DNA from: Hyphomicrobium sp.
Lineage (GTDB): Bacteria; Pseudomonadota; Alphaproteobacteria; Rhizobiales; Hyphomicrobiaceae
NCBI GenBank assembly: GCA_019751875.1
Contig: JAIEMV010000002.1
Location: 62,001 to 126,000, forward strand
Direction of reading: 5' to 3'
Length of the DNA: 64,000 bases
Under the pieces are notes generated by a model. That model ran no database searches, had not been told where the DNA came from, and was given only the letters and a program-made list of their open reading frames with translations. Positions 34,955-44,130 of the stretch are shown here, piece by piece. Each line of letters begins with the position of its first letter. Positions within the stretch are counted from its first letter, which is position 1. The translations under genes and the position numbers were made by a program.

Positions 34955-35533
34955 ATGGCTGACATAAATGCCGAGACGTGCAGACAGCGCAGCGCATTGA
35001 CTTCCGTGGGCTCCAATCCTGCTGCGGAAGCGGCCGCGTCCGTGTCTCCGGCGCTCATCAGCTTCATGGAGCTGTTCTATTTTGCTTATCGCAATTTCAC
35101 CGGCGATGCCGATGCGGTGCTGGAGCGGTATGGTTTCGGCCGCGCCCACCACCGCGTCTTGCACTTCGTCCACCGCAATCCCGGTCTGAAAGTTGCCGAA
35201 CTCCTGGATATCCTCAAAATTACCAAGCAGAGCCTCGCCCGTGTTCTCAAGGATCTGCGGGAAAAAGGCTTTATCGAGCAGCGCCCGGGTCCCGCCGACC
35301 TGCGTGAGCGGCGGCTCCACTTGACCTCAAAAGGCGTGCGTTTGACCGACAAACTCACTGAACTCCAGGTTCGCCGCATCGCCAGCGCATTAGAAGTGGC
35401 CGGCGCGGAGGCCGACGAGGTGACGCGCCGTTTTCTTCTCGCCATGATCGAGCCTCATCAACGCGGTCAGGTAGAAAATCTTGTTCGATGGGCGGACAGG
35501 CCCACAGCCGGCGGCGATTCCGCAGCCACTTGA
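34955..35533 (+). CDS. petP: MarR-family transcriptional regulator, PetP type
   Basis: A 192-residue winged-helix regulator. The MarR domain spans about residues 40-160, with the recognition region LKVAELLDILKITKQSLARVL and the wing RPGPADLRERRLHLT. In Rhodobacter capsulatus the PetP/PetR pair controls expression of cytochrome bc1 genes; here the gene has the same order, upstream of an OmpR-type regulator and divergent from ilvE. The name rests on this context plus the family. The target genes in this organism are unknown. Confidence 0.8.
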   Translation: MADINAETCRQRSALTSVGSNPAAEAAASVSPALISFMELFYFAYRNFTGDADAVLERYGFGRAHHRVLHFVHRNPGLKVAELLDILKITKQSLARVLKDLREKGFIEQRPGPADLRERRLHLTSKGVRLTDKLTELQVRRIASALEVAGAEADEVTRRFLLAMIEPHQRGQVENLVRWADRPTAGGDSAAT

Positions 35534-35583
35534 AGTGCTAGGAAGCCCAGACGAGGCGAGAGCCCCCCACGAGGCGAACAGTC

Positions 35584-36300
35584 ATGACCACGAATTTAGC
35601 CCGGCGAACCGATCCGCTTCCCGATGACGCTCCCCACGTCCTGGTTGTCGATGACGACCAGAAAATTCGCGACCTGCTTGGCCGTTACCTGTTCGAAAAC
35701 GGCTTTCGCGTCACAATTGCTGCTGATGCTGCAACAGCACGCGCCGCCATGCGCGGCCTAGCCTTTGACCTCATCCTCCTCGACGTCATGATGCCGGGCG
35801 AATGCGGCCTCTCCCTCGCGCAGCATCTGAAATCGACCACACGGGTGCCCGTCTGCCTGCTGACGGCACGGGCCGAAACCGAAAATCGCATTGAAGGGCT
35901 TGAGATTGGGGTTGACGACTATGTCACCAAGCCGTTCGAGCCGAGAGAATTGCTGCTCCGGCTCCGCAATATACTACGCCGTGGTCAACCCGGGCCGCAC
36001 GCCCCGGTTGATGAAGTTCGCATGGGGCCGTTCACATTCATCATCTCGCGCGGGGAACTGAAGCGCGACGACGAGGCGATAAAGCTCACCGAGCGCGAGC
36101 GCGATCTGCTGCGCCAGTTCGCCCAGCGCCGCGGCTTGCCGATACCCCGGCACGAATTATCCAACGACGACAGCACCGGCAGTGAGCGCGCGATCGACGT
36201 GCAGATCAACCGGCTCCGTCGCAAAATTGAGAGCGACCCGTCCAATCCGATTTATCTACAGACGGTGCGCGGCAAGGGTTACATCCTCTACACTGATTAA
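35584..36300 (+). CDS. petR: OmpR-family response regulator, PetR type
   Basis: A 238-residue response regulator. The receiver domain has the acidic pair in VVDDDQK, the phospho-acceptor Asp67 in LLDVMMPGE, and the Lys in VTKPFEP. A winged-helix output domain of the OmpR/PhoB type follows (KLTERERDLLRQFAQ, then IDVQINRLRRKIE and QTVRGKGYILY). It lies 50 bases after petP and 14 bases before a sensor kinase, so the three form an operon and the kinase is the likely phosphate donor. Confidence 0.88.
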   Translation: MTTNLARRTDPLPDDAPHVLVVDDDQKIRDLLGRYLFENGFRVTIAADAATARAAMRGLAFDLILLDVMMPGECGLSLAQHLKSTTRVPVCLLTARAETENRIEGLEIGVDDYVTKPFEPRELLLRLRNILRRGQPGPHAPVDEVRMGPFTFIISRGELKRDDEAIKLTERERDLLRQFAQRRGLPIPRHELSNDDSTGSERAIDVQINRLRRKIESDPSNPIYLQTVRGKGYILYTD

Positions 36301-36314
36301 GAGTGAGCCCTTTC

Positions 36315-37730
36315 ATGGTTGTCCGCTTCGATGCGCCAGTCGATAAAATCAAGTCGCGGGTCACATCTGCTCGCGACGTGCTCACGAACTTTCACGCAGC
36401 CGCCACGGCTTGGTTGGCCGAGGCCTTGCCAAAAGGCCTCTTCGCGCGCGCTCTGCTTATCATCATCACGCCGATCGTCGTCCTTGAGGGCGTCATCGCG
36501 TTCGTGTTCATGGAACGCCACTGGCAGTCCGTGACGCGGCGGCTTTCCGAGGCCACCGCGCGCAATATCGCCGTACTCATCGAACTCTACGACACCGGCA
36601 AGGACGCTACAGCCAACACACGCCTGATCGAACTTGCACGCGACAAGCTCAATCTGACCATGCAGATCCTGCCGCCTGGCGATCTGCCGGCGCCGGCGCC
36701 CAAGCCATTTTTCAATCTCCTCGACCGCGCGCTGTCCAAGGAAATTTCGCGAAACGTCCAGCGGCCTTTCTGGATCGATACCTTGGGCGAGGCGCGTTTG
36801 GTGGAGATCCGCGTCAAGCACGACGACGCCATACTGCGTTTCATTGCGACCCGCACTCAAACCTACGCGTCCAATTCCCATATCTTCCTGCTCTGGATGA
36901 TCGGCACATCCATCATCCTTCTGACGGTCGCTATCCTTTTCTTGCGCAACCAGATCCGCCCTATCCTGAAACTTGCAGATGCTGCCGATGCGTTCGGCAA
37001 AGGCAGGCCGTTTCCCGACGACTTTCGCCCGCGCGGGGCGCGCGAGGTTCGCCAGGCTTCACAATCCTTCATCGAGATGCGCGATCGCATCACCCAGCAT
37101 GTCGAGCAACGCACAACGATGCTTGCCGGCGTCAGCCACGATCTGCGCACTATCCTCACGCGATTTAAGCTGGAACTCGCATTTCTCCCCGACACCGCTG
37201 AGACTCGGTCTTTGCGCAGCGATGTGAACGAAATGCAGCATATGCTTGAAGACTACCTCGCCTTCGCGCGCGGTGACGGCGGCGAGGAAGCGAGGCCCAC
37301 AAATCTTCGCACGCTGCTGGAAGAAGTGCATGAGGAAGCGCAGTCCTACGGCACGCCGATTGAGTTGAAACTCCGCCGCAGCAAGCAGGACCTCGTGCTC
37401 CCCCTTAAACGTAATGCTTTCAAGCGCGCCGTCACCAACCTCGTATCAAACGCAGTCCGGTACGGCGATAAAATCATCATCCGAGCCGCCACCGAAGGGA
37501 ACTGCCTCCGTGTCGAGATCGATGACAACGGTCCTGGGATCCCAGCATCCGAACGCGAAAATGTTTTCCGGCCGTTCTATCGGATCGACAAGTCGCGCAA
37601 CCAGGACAGCGCCAATTCAGGCCTTGGCCTCGCCATAGCCCATGACATCGCCAAGAGCCACGGCGGAACGGTTACTCTGGGCGAAAGCTCCATGGGCGGG
37701 CTGCGAGCGATCATTTCAGTGCCACTGTAG
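36315..37730 (+). CDS. EnvZ-type sensor histidine kinase
   Basis: A 471-residue kinase from ATG 36315 (a GTG at 36303 is possible). Two transmembrane helices at about residues 45-66 and 193-215 flank a periplasmic sensor region of about 125 residues. A HAMP domain follows, then the HisKA box with phospho-accepting His275 in GVSHDLRTILTRF, and an HATPase domain with N, G1 and G2 boxes (NLVSNAVRYG, DDNGPGIP, GLGLAIA). The usual Pro of the H-box (HDLRTPL) is Ile here, a change shared, to my knowledge, by the rhizobial relatives. It is the partner of the PetR-type regulator 14 bases upstream. Confidence 0.9.
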   Translation: MVVRFDAPVDKIKSRVTSARDVLTNFHAAATAWLAEALPKGLFARALLIIITPIVVLEGVIAFVFMERHWQSVTRRLSEATARNIAVLIELYDTGKDATANTRLIELARDKLNLTMQILPPGDLPAPAPKPFFNLLDRALSKEISRNVQRPFWIDTLGEARLVEIRVKHDDAILRFIATRTQTYASNSHIFLLWMIGTSIILLTVAILFLRNQIRPILKLADAADAFGKGRPFPDDFRPRGAREVRQASQSFIEMRDRITQHVEQRTTMLAGVSHDLRTILTRFKLELAFLPDTAETRSLRSDVNEMQHMLEDYLAFARGDGGEEARPTNLRTLLEEVHEEAQSYGTPIELKLRRSKQDLVLPLKRNAFKRAVTNLVSNAVRYGDKIIIRAATEGNCLRVEIDDNGPGIPASERENVFRPFYRIDKSRNQDSANSGLGLAIAHDIAKSHGGTVTLGESSMGGLRAIISVPL

Positions 37731-37737
37731 GTATTGC

Positions 37738-38532
37738 CTAATCCTTAAATGCTTTGTCGTAGTTGCGAACGGTGTCGAAGGCTATCGCCGCGCCCAGGTT
37801 CTTGATGCCGCTGAGCTTAGCACTCTCGACATTCGCACCATTGAAATCAGCGCCCGTCACATCGGCCCCGGCGAGCGTAGCACCTGCCAAATCGGCCCCT
37901 GCGAGCACAGCATTGGTCAAGTCGGTATCACGGAGCGAAGCAAACTCAAGATCGACTTCCACCATGTTCGCACTTCTGAAAGAGGCCCCATCAAGGATCG
38001 CACTCTCGAACCCTCGCTTCACCATGGCGCGCTGATTTTTCTTTCCCGGCGACAGGTCCGCCCCATCGAACCGCGCTTTCACGAGACTGGCCTGCGCGAA
38101 GTTCGACTTCACCTTCGCGTTGGTGAAATCGGCCCCATCCATTTTCGCTCTGATGAACTGCGCACCTATGATGCTCGCATCAGCGAACGTCGCATTCGCG
38201 AACTCGGCGTCCATGGCCCAAACGGCATCGAGTGCAGCACCGGAAAGATTGGCACCCGTCAAGTTCGCCCTGTTGAGACGCGCGGTGCGGAGAATGACAC
38301 CGCGCAGATCCGTACCCGATAGATCGATTCCGTTGAGCGACTTTCCCGATAGATCGGCTGGCGTCTCAGGCGTGGCCTTCGCGACGACGGCAAGAACCTC
38401 CTCACGCGTCATTTCCGATTTAGTGAATGCGTCGGACGTGAGATCAAGCCCTTGGAACGGGTCCTGCGCCCTGGTCACCGGTATCGCGAGGAGCATCAGG
38501 AGAACAATGACGGCAAGACGGCGGAGAAGCAT
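37738..38532 (-). CDS. Exported pentapeptide-repeat protein (copy A)
   Basis: A 264-residue protein with a signal peptide (VIVLLMLLAIPVTRA) and about 35 pentapeptide repeats of the A(D/N)LXX type from about residue 65 on (for example LTGANLSGAALDAV, ANMVEVDLEFASLRDTDL). Such repeats form a right-handed quadrilateral beta-helix. The protein is a paralogue of the next gene on the same strand (38659-39447), with the same layout and similar spacing, so the pair arose by duplication. Export to the periplasm is unusual for characterised pentapeptide proteins such as the gyrase-protecting Qnr/MfpA. The function is unknown. Confidence 0.85.
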   Translation of the reverse strand: MLLRRLAVIVLLMLLAIPVTRAQDPFQGLDLTSDAFTKSEMTREEVLAVVAKATPETPADLSGKSLNGIDLSGTDLRGVILRTARLNRANLTGANLSGAALDAVWAMDAEFANATFADASIIGAQFIRAKMDGADFTNAKVKSNFAQASLVKARFDGADLSPGKKNQRAMVKRGFESAILDGASFRSANMVEVDLEFASLRDTDLTNAVLAGADLAGATLAGADVTGADFNGANVESAKLSGIKNLGAAIAFDTVRNYDKAFKD

Positions 38533-38658
38533 ATGTCAACTCTGTCTGCAGCTTGACGCTTGCCTATCATAGAGCCCGATGGGGCGATACGTCTTCCGCC
38601 GGCGTTACGCTTCACCTTTTCTGATCGCGGAGACCAGGTGAATTTCGCGACGCGGAGA

Positions 38659-39447
38659 TCAATTTCGGTAGGCCTTGTCGAGGTTCTTGGCCTCGTCGAG
38701 ATTTTTGGCTGCACCGGACATCGCGCCGATCCGCGCCGAATTCACATCCGCACCCGTGAAGTCAGCGCCGGCCACGTTAGCACCCGTAAGATCAGCGCCA
38801 GCGATTTCGCTCTCTTTCAATGAAGCACCCGACAAATCGGCGTTCTTGAGCGAAGCAAACTCAAGCATCGCGCGATTGAGGTTCGCGCCCTTCAGCGATG
38901 CACCTTCAAGGTTTGTCGACCGAAACGTCCCGCGCATCAGCCCCATCGACTGGTTTTTTTCATCCGCTGAGAGATCCGCACCATCGAGCTTCACGCCAGT
39001 CATGCTCGCTTTGGAAAAGTCTCCCGCGACCCGAGCGCCCGACAAGTCAGCGCCATCGAGCTTTGACCCGACAAATTGTGCGCCGAACATGCTGGCGTTC
39101 TTCAAGTTGGCCCCCGTCAAATCGGAATTCAGCGACCAGATGCTGTCGAGGTTGACGCCCTCCAGATTGGCACCCTTCAGATTCACCTTCATCAACCGGG
39201 CCGACTGCAGTACGGTCCTTCGAAGGTCAAGTCCCGACAAGTCGAGACCGTTGAGAGCCTTGGCCGTCAGATCAAGCTTCTGCCCGTCTTCCAGCTTCGC
39301 AATTCCAGCCTCGATATTGGCGCGGCTCATCTCCGCCTTCGTGAACTGATCCGAAGTCAGGTCCACCATGTCCAACATGTCCTGCCCCGCAGCAGGAGCG
39401 ATCCCGATGAGCACTGCTGAAAGAAGCACCCAAACTAGCTTTCTCAT
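38659..39447 (-). CDS. Exported pentapeptide-repeat protein (copy B)
   Basis: A 262-residue paralogue of the gene at 37738-38532. It has the same signal peptide type (WVLLSAVLIGIAPAAG), the same short linker with FTKAEMSRANIEAGIAKL, and about 35 pentapeptide repeats (VNLKGANLEGVNLDSI, GADLTGANVAGADFTGADV). A conserved non-repeat insert in both copies (KNQRAMVKRG and KNQSMGLMRG) interrupts the helix at the same place. The two genes are separated by 126 bases and probably co-transcribed. Confidence 0.85.
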   Translation of the reverse strand: MRKLVWVLLSAVLIGIAPAAGQDMLDMVDLTSDQFTKAEMSRANIEAGIAKLEDGQKLDLTAKALNGLDLSGLDLRRTVLQSARLMKVNLKGANLEGVNLDSIWSLNSDLTGANLKNASMFGAQFVGSKLDGADLSGARVAGDFSKASMTGVKLDGADLSADEKNQSMGLMRGTFRSTNLEGASLKGANLNRAMLEFASLKNADLSGASLKESEIAGADLTGANVAGADFTGADVNSARIGAMSGAAKNLDEAKNLDKAYRN

Positions 39448-39492
39448 CGAATGCGCCCTTCTCAGACCTCGTAATGGGAAGCGGCCGCCTGA

Positions 39493-40134
39493 TCACGGGG
39501 CGAGCCATGTTCCCTGCCAGCGGTCGTCCTTCCAGACCCACCGCGCGCGGCGATGTCCTTCGATGGCAAGATACAGCCATTCGATGGTTTGGACGACAAT
39601 TATCAGTACAGCGAAGTTCAGTCTACCGTGTTCGGCCTGTGCGACGTGCGCACTGGCCGGGAGCTCCGGCAACGGAGCTACCACCGGCAAGCCCGGCGCG
39701 ATGGCTTGTTCATAGCATAGCCGGCTTTGCGGTCGCGAATTGAGCCAGGCTTGATCCGCAATGCTATCCTGGGCGTGAATGCGAGCAAGCGCGCCTAACC
39801 TCAGTTGAAGCTTGGCATTCGCATCGTAGAATGCCAGTGAAACACACGGCCGCTCCTCGATGTGCACCAGCTTTTCCGAACGCAGATCCGTGTGCAACCG
39901 CAATGACCGCGCCGCAATATCAGCTGCTCGCAAGACCATGACCCGTTGGCGAGGAGCGCCCGTCTCGTCGATGGTCGCCACCACGGGTGTGTGGAACGCG
40001 CTGCGACGGTCAGCCACCCCGCGCCCGAGCATCGCCCACGCATGAGCCAGCGATCCATCAAGATCGTTGTAGAACCAGGGGAGCGCGCGGAACCGCGCGG
40101 CCTCGTCCGTTGTGTTGGTACTGGTCTTGGCCAT
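39493..40134 (-). CDS. PNPOx-like FMN-binding split-barrel protein
   Basis: A 213-residue protein from ATG 40134, resembling pyridoxamine-5'-phosphate oxidase. It has HTPVVATIDETGAPRQRVMVLRAAD near the N-terminus and the EKLVHIEERPCVSLAFYD strand pair that binds FMN. The C-terminal substrate motif of true PdxH is not evident, so another FMN- or haem-linked role is possible. No pyridoxal genes are nearby. Confidence 0.75.
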   Translation of the reverse strand: MAKTSTNTTDEAARFRALPWFYNDLDGSLAHAWAMLGRGVADRRSAFHTPVVATIDETGAPRQRVMVLRAADIAARSLRLHTDLRSEKLVHIEERPCVSLAFYDANAKLQLRLGALARIHAQDSIADQAWLNSRPQSRLCYEQAIAPGLPVVAPLPELPASAHVAQAEHGRLNFAVLIIVVQTIEWLYLAIEGHRRARWVWKDDRWQGTWLAP

Positions 40135-40281
40135 GCCTGTGTCCCGATAATGTGATCTCACATCCTTATACGGCGGCAATTCCCAATAGTTGCAAGTCCG
40201 TCGCGGCGCTCGGTCCCCGCCCGATCGTGTCGAAACTCGACTTTTGCAAAGGCACTCTATAACGGCTACGGGGCCACTTCG

Positions 40282-40656
40282 TCATTTGAAACAGACGCGT
40301 TGCAACGCATCAGCCACGTCGGCAGCCTTTGCTGGTTTTCCGCACCGGATGACCGCTGAGAAGCGCTCGGGGATCACGACATCGTCGTAGCCCGACGCGA
40401 AAACAAAGCCGATGCGGCGCTCTATGAGAGCATCCGCCACCATGAATGCTTTGGTGCCTTGTAAATCGATGTCGAGCACCGCCGCGTCGATGTTCTGCTC
40501 ACGTAACATGTCTAAGGCCTGCGGAACGCTCGATACCGGTCCAACGACCCTGGCGCCCATAGCCTCAAGGTACATCGCATAATCCATCGCAATCATGAAC
40601 TCGTCCTCTATGACAAGGACTGATTTCCCGCTGAGGTTGCGATGGCCGCGTGGCAT
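40282..40656 (-). CDS. Single-domain response regulator
   Basis: A 124-residue receiver domain without output domain, from ATG 40656 with GGAGGTTGGC upstream. Acidic pocket residues are in VIEDEFM, the phospho-acceptor Asp in AVLDIDLQG, a conserved Ser in FASGYDD and the Lys in CGKPAKA. It resembles the receiver-only proteins of alphaproteobacteria that work with HWE/HisKA_2 kinases or relay phosphate. No kinase gene is adjacent. Confidence 0.85.
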   Translation of the reverse strand: MPRGHRNLSGKSVLVIEDEFMIAMDYAMYLEAMGARVVGPVSSVPQALDMLREQNIDAAVLDIDLQGTKAFMVADALIERRIGFVFASGYDDVVIPERFSAVIRCGKPAKAADVADALQRVCFK

Positions 40657-40886
40657 GCCAACCTCCTGCGTGCCTTTGTATGGCGCGCCGCAGCTCAGAA
40701 ACATCAATAGAGGTACCTCACGCAAAAAACGAGGACCCACTGGGATTAACCAACGCTGGAATATGTCGCTTTCTGAATATGGAGATATGGTTTCACACCC
40801 AACGAGCATAATCATAGCAATTCATTGCAACAAAACGACAGCGCCCGCGTTCATCGACTGCTTTTTTCAGCCCATAGGAGGCGCCA

Positions 40887-42164
40887 ATGAGCATGGTGCT
40901 CCGCGCGTTTCTTGATCGTGTCGTTCGTTTCGGGACACTGACTGTCCATACCGTCGGTGGCAGTTTTGAAGTTGGAAATGGAAGCGCCAAGCGGATTTGC
41001 ATTCGACTTCATGACCGTCGCGCAGCTTTGCAACTCATGACTGATCCGTCGTCCGCCTTGGGCGATCTCTACATGGACGGACGGCTGACTGTCGAGGAGG
41101 GATCAATCTACGATTTATTGGCACTCGCGTGGCTCAATCTGGGACTGGCGGAACCGCCAGGTCCTGCCAAGGCATGGGCCGCATTGCGACACGCCACGCG
41201 CCGTCTCAGCCAACTCAACGGCCTGCGGCGCGCCGAAAAAAACGTCGCCCACCACTATGATCTCGACCGCCGCCTCTACAGCCTCTTCCTTGACGCTGAC
41301 TGGCAGTATTCGTGCGCTTATTTCGAGTATCCGGATCAGAGTCTCGAAGCAGCGCAACAGGCAAAAAAGCGCCATATCGCTGCGAAACTGTGGTTGAAGC
41401 CGGGTAGCAGCGTGCTCGACATAGGCTCCGGCTGGGGCGGACTGGCGCTTTACCTGGAGCACTTTTGCGAGGCACGCATAACTGGCGTCACACTATCGCA
41501 AGAGCAATTGAAGGTAGCTGGTGAACGAGCCGGGGCGTCCAAGAACGTCAGCTTCCACCTGCAGGATTATCGCGATGTCACCGGCCGGTTCGACCGGATC
41601 GTATCAGTCGGCATGTTTGAGCACGTCGGTCTGCCATATTACGACACCTTTTTCCAAACTGCGGCTGAGCGACTCGATCACGACGGAGTCATGCTCTTGC
41701 ACACGATTGGCCGGATCGACCGGCCCGGTCCTACCAACCCTTGGATGGCAAGATATATTTTCCCCGGCGGTTACGTTCCCGCACTTTCCGATATTCTTCC
41801 CGCCATCGAACGCTCAGGCCTCATCGTGACGGACATCGAAATTCTGCGCATCCACTATGCCGAAACACTGAAGGCTTGGCGCGAACGCTTTCTTGAAAAG
41901 CGCGAAGTAGCCCGCAACCTCTACGACGAACGCTTCTGCCGCATGTGGGAGTTTTATCTGGCGTGCTGCGAGAGCGCCTTCCGCTTTGGAAATCTCGTCG
42001 TTTTTCAAGTCCAGCTTGCCAAACACCTCACAGCACTCCCCATCACGCGCGATTACATTGCGGAAACAGAAGCTGTGCTCGAACAGAAAGAGCGCACCCG
42101 CCAGTCACGATATTCATGTGAATTGCCTTTGGATGCTGCAGCCACTGCCCGACGGGCATGTTGA
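40887..42164 (+). CDS. cfa: Cyclopropane-fatty-acyl-phospholipid synthase family protein
   Basis: A 425-residue enzyme transferring a methylene group from SAM to unsaturated acyl chains of phospholipids. The N-terminal lipid-binding part carries MTDPSSALGDLYMDG, followed by VAHHYDLDRRLYSLFLD and the SAM-binding motif VLDIGSGWGGLALYL. Further conserved stretches are FDRIVSVGMFEHVG and YIFPGGYVPALS. It is cytoplasmic, peripheral to the membrane, and stands alone between a receiver protein and a convergent exported protein. Confidence 0.93.
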   Translation: MSMVLRAFLDRVVRFGTLTVHTVGGSFEVGNGSAKRICIRLHDRRAALQLMTDPSSALGDLYMDGRLTVEEGSIYDLLALAWLNLGLAEPPGPAKAWAALRHATRRLSQLNGLRRAEKNVAHHYDLDRRLYSLFLDADWQYSCAYFEYPDQSLEAAQQAKKRHIAAKLWLKPGSSVLDIGSGWGGLALYLEHFCEARITGVTLSQEQLKVAGERAGASKNVSFHLQDYRDVTGRFDRIVSVGMFEHVGLPYYDTFFQTAAERLDHDGVMLLHTIGRIDRPGPTNPWMARYIFPGGYVPALSDILPAIERSGLIVTDIEILRIHYAETLKAWRERFLEKREVARNLYDERFCRMWEFYLACCESAFRFGNLVVFQVQLAKHLTALPITRDYIAETEAVLEQKERTRQSRYSCELPLDAAATARRAC

Positions 42165-42174
42165 TTACCAATAA

Positions 42175-44130
42175 TCAACCTCTCGGAGGGCGCCGCCTTT
42201 CGCTGAACCACGGCCGGTAGTCCGACGCCATCTTCGCTCGTTGCGCGGGCGGGGCGCGGCGTTGACACGTTTGTGCCTCGGTACTTCCTTCCGGCGCACC
42301 CCATCGCAATTCGACACAATCGTTGATGTTGTAAGCCAACTCCAGCTCCGCAGCACGCGCAACTACATCTGAGAGAGCCAGGGTCCAGTCCGAACCGTCG
42401 CTGCGCGTGTAGCTGAACTTGCGCGAAGTCAGCTCGCCGGCGAGAGTGCGGTCCAGTTCCGCTCTCACATCCGCGACTGTCTTGCCCGCCGGCATCGCAT
42501 ATCGCTCCGGTCGCCGAGCGACCCGGTCAGGAAATCCGCGCACGACGTCGATCGCAATCAGCAGCCGAAGATCGCGCGAGGGTGTCGCAAAATCCTCCCA
42601 CGCCCCGGTCGTCTCGAAAATCGAAGGCCCGCTCGGCATTGCGACCTCGCCGCCACCTTTTGCGTGATACTTGCGCCCGTTCTCGACCGACGTCACCCGC
42701 GCCCTCACCTGCTCGTCAAGCGCCGTGATCACCTCCGTCATCGCGCGCACCGGATCGAGCGGCGCCGGCGACATCACATCGTCCATCCGGTCGTAGAAAT
42801 CCTCGACGCCAAGCTTCGTCTGCTCGAGCGAGAAGTCTCCGTAATCGGCCGACTTCGCGATTTCCGCATTGGTCAGGCGCCGCAATCCCGATTTCCCCCG
42901 AACGATGGGGCGGAACCGCTTGAACCCGGGACTGCCCAGGGCCGGATTTTGTGCGAACAGAAAATTGCCACGCCAAAAGCGCTTGCGCGCAACCGTTCCA
43001 TCCGGCTGCCCATCGACCGCTAGGATCAAGCCAGCCGCGTCGGGTGTCTGCGGCACCCGCCTCACCACGACGAGGATGTGCCCATATGGATCGTGAAAGA
43101 CAGTGCCGGGCCTCAACGCCGCTTCCGTCAACGGCACGGAATAGTAGTCTGTGTTATCTGATGACGCTGGCGGACGACCTGATCCCGAATGCACCGCATT
43201 CGCCACCGTCTCGGAGAGATAGGTGCCAAACCCGGTGACCAAACCTGCCGGCTTTGCTTTTGGCTTCTCTGGAGGGCTGCCGAAAAATCCATCGAACAAC
43301 CCTGACTGAGCGGGCGCGACTTCGGATTTGGGTGGTGGCTCCAGGTTCTCGACCGTCCACCAGCCCATACACGCCGGCGGTTTTCCCTTACTCCCACGCG
43401 TACATTTCGAATAACCGAACGGCAGGCCAAGCTTGAAGGCGAAGTACCCGCGTAGAAAATATGGCAGGTCTGCACAATCGGGTTTGATCACGAGCCCTCG
43501 TTCATCTTCGCCCAGCCCCAGATGATTGAACAGCACGTTGCGCGCTGGATCGCGTAACACTTCGTGCAACGCCGTCCAGGAGGGTGACGCATCAATCGGC
43601 GCATCAAACAAAGCTTCAATCCATGCGGAGTAGAGGTTCTCCGTCTCCCGATTCCATGCCGCGCGGATTGGCCAGACGCTTTTTGCCGTTGCACCCGGAC
43701 CACCGGCAGCCGAGCGCCGAACGCTGACAGCGTGCACGAGGGCCTTGCATCCAGATTTCTCCACCGCAAGCCTGAGTTTCGCTTGCCATGCTCCAGCCGT
43801 CGGCTGCGCGATTTCAGCCATCCAAAAGTATGGCGGCCCACCTCGCCGGCCCGGAGCCTTCGCCGCCACCAAGCCATTTGGCCCACGCAGTTCAAGCTCT
43901 CCCTCGATAGACTCTTCCGCCACGACGATCACACGAAGGGGCGCGCCCTTCCAAGGTGCCGACGGTGTGGCGAGAACGGCTAAGCCCTCAATGGCAGCGC
44001 ACTCGCCCGCTGCGAGCGCCGGCTGTTCCTTCGCCGCCTGAGCAGGATGGCCAGCGACCCCGCCGCTCAGGATGGCGAGCGCAATTATGCAACATGCGAA
44101 CCTAACCGAGACACATTGCTGAAAGAACAT
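42175..44130 (-). CDS. Large exported protein with NlpC/P60-like Cys/His pair
   Basis: A 651-residue protein from ATG 44130, preceded by GGGGAG. A signal peptide lies at about residues 10-33 (FACCIIALAILSGGVAGHPAQA). The first domain of about 120 residues is beta-rich. Then comes KPDCADLPYFLRGYFAFKLG with Cys219, and about 130 residues later PGTVFHDPYGHILVVV with His351. A Cys at the start of a helix followed by a His in a beta strand is the arrangement of NlpC/P60 and related papain-like peptidases, so this may be a wall hydrolase or amidase. The third catalytic residue cannot be assigned by eye. The C-terminal 250 residues are unrecognised. Confidence 0.6.
   Translation of the reverse strand: MFFQQCVSVRFACCIIALAILSGGVAGHPAQAAKEQPALAAGECAAIEGLAVLATPSAPWKGAPLRVIVVAEESIEGELELRGPNGLVAAKAPGRRGGPPYFWMAEIAQPTAGAWQAKLRLAVEKSGCKALVHAVSVRRSAAGGPGATAKSVWPIRAAWNRETENLYSAWIEALFDAPIDASPSWTALHEVLRDPARNVLFNHLGLGEDERGLVIKPDCADLPYFLRGYFAFKLGLPFGYSKCTRGSKGKPPACMGWWTVENLEPPPKSEVAPAQSGLFDGFFGSPPEKPKAKPAGLVTGFGTYLSETVANAVHSGSGRPPASSDNTDYYSVPLTEAALRPGTVFHDPYGHILVVVRRVPQTPDAAGLILAVDGQPDGTVARKRFWRGNFLFAQNPALGSPGFKRFRPIVRGKSGLRRLTNAEIAKSADYGDFSLEQTKLGVEDFYDRMDDVMSPAPLDPVRAMTEVITALDEQVRARVTSVENGRKYHAKGGGEVAMPSGPSIFETTGAWEDFATPSRDLRLLIAIDVVRGFPDRVARRPERYAMPAGKTVADVRAELDRTLAGELTSRKFSYTRSDGSDWTLALSDVVARAAELELAYNINDCVELRWGAPEGSTEAQTCQRRAPPAQRAKMASDYRPWFSERRRPPRG

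Noticed and set aside
38120-39349. Plus-strand frames opposite the pentapeptide-repeat genes that also look repetitive
   Set aside because: The periodicity is the mirror of the five-codon repeat on the other strand; the minus-strand products have signal peptides and the proper repeat.
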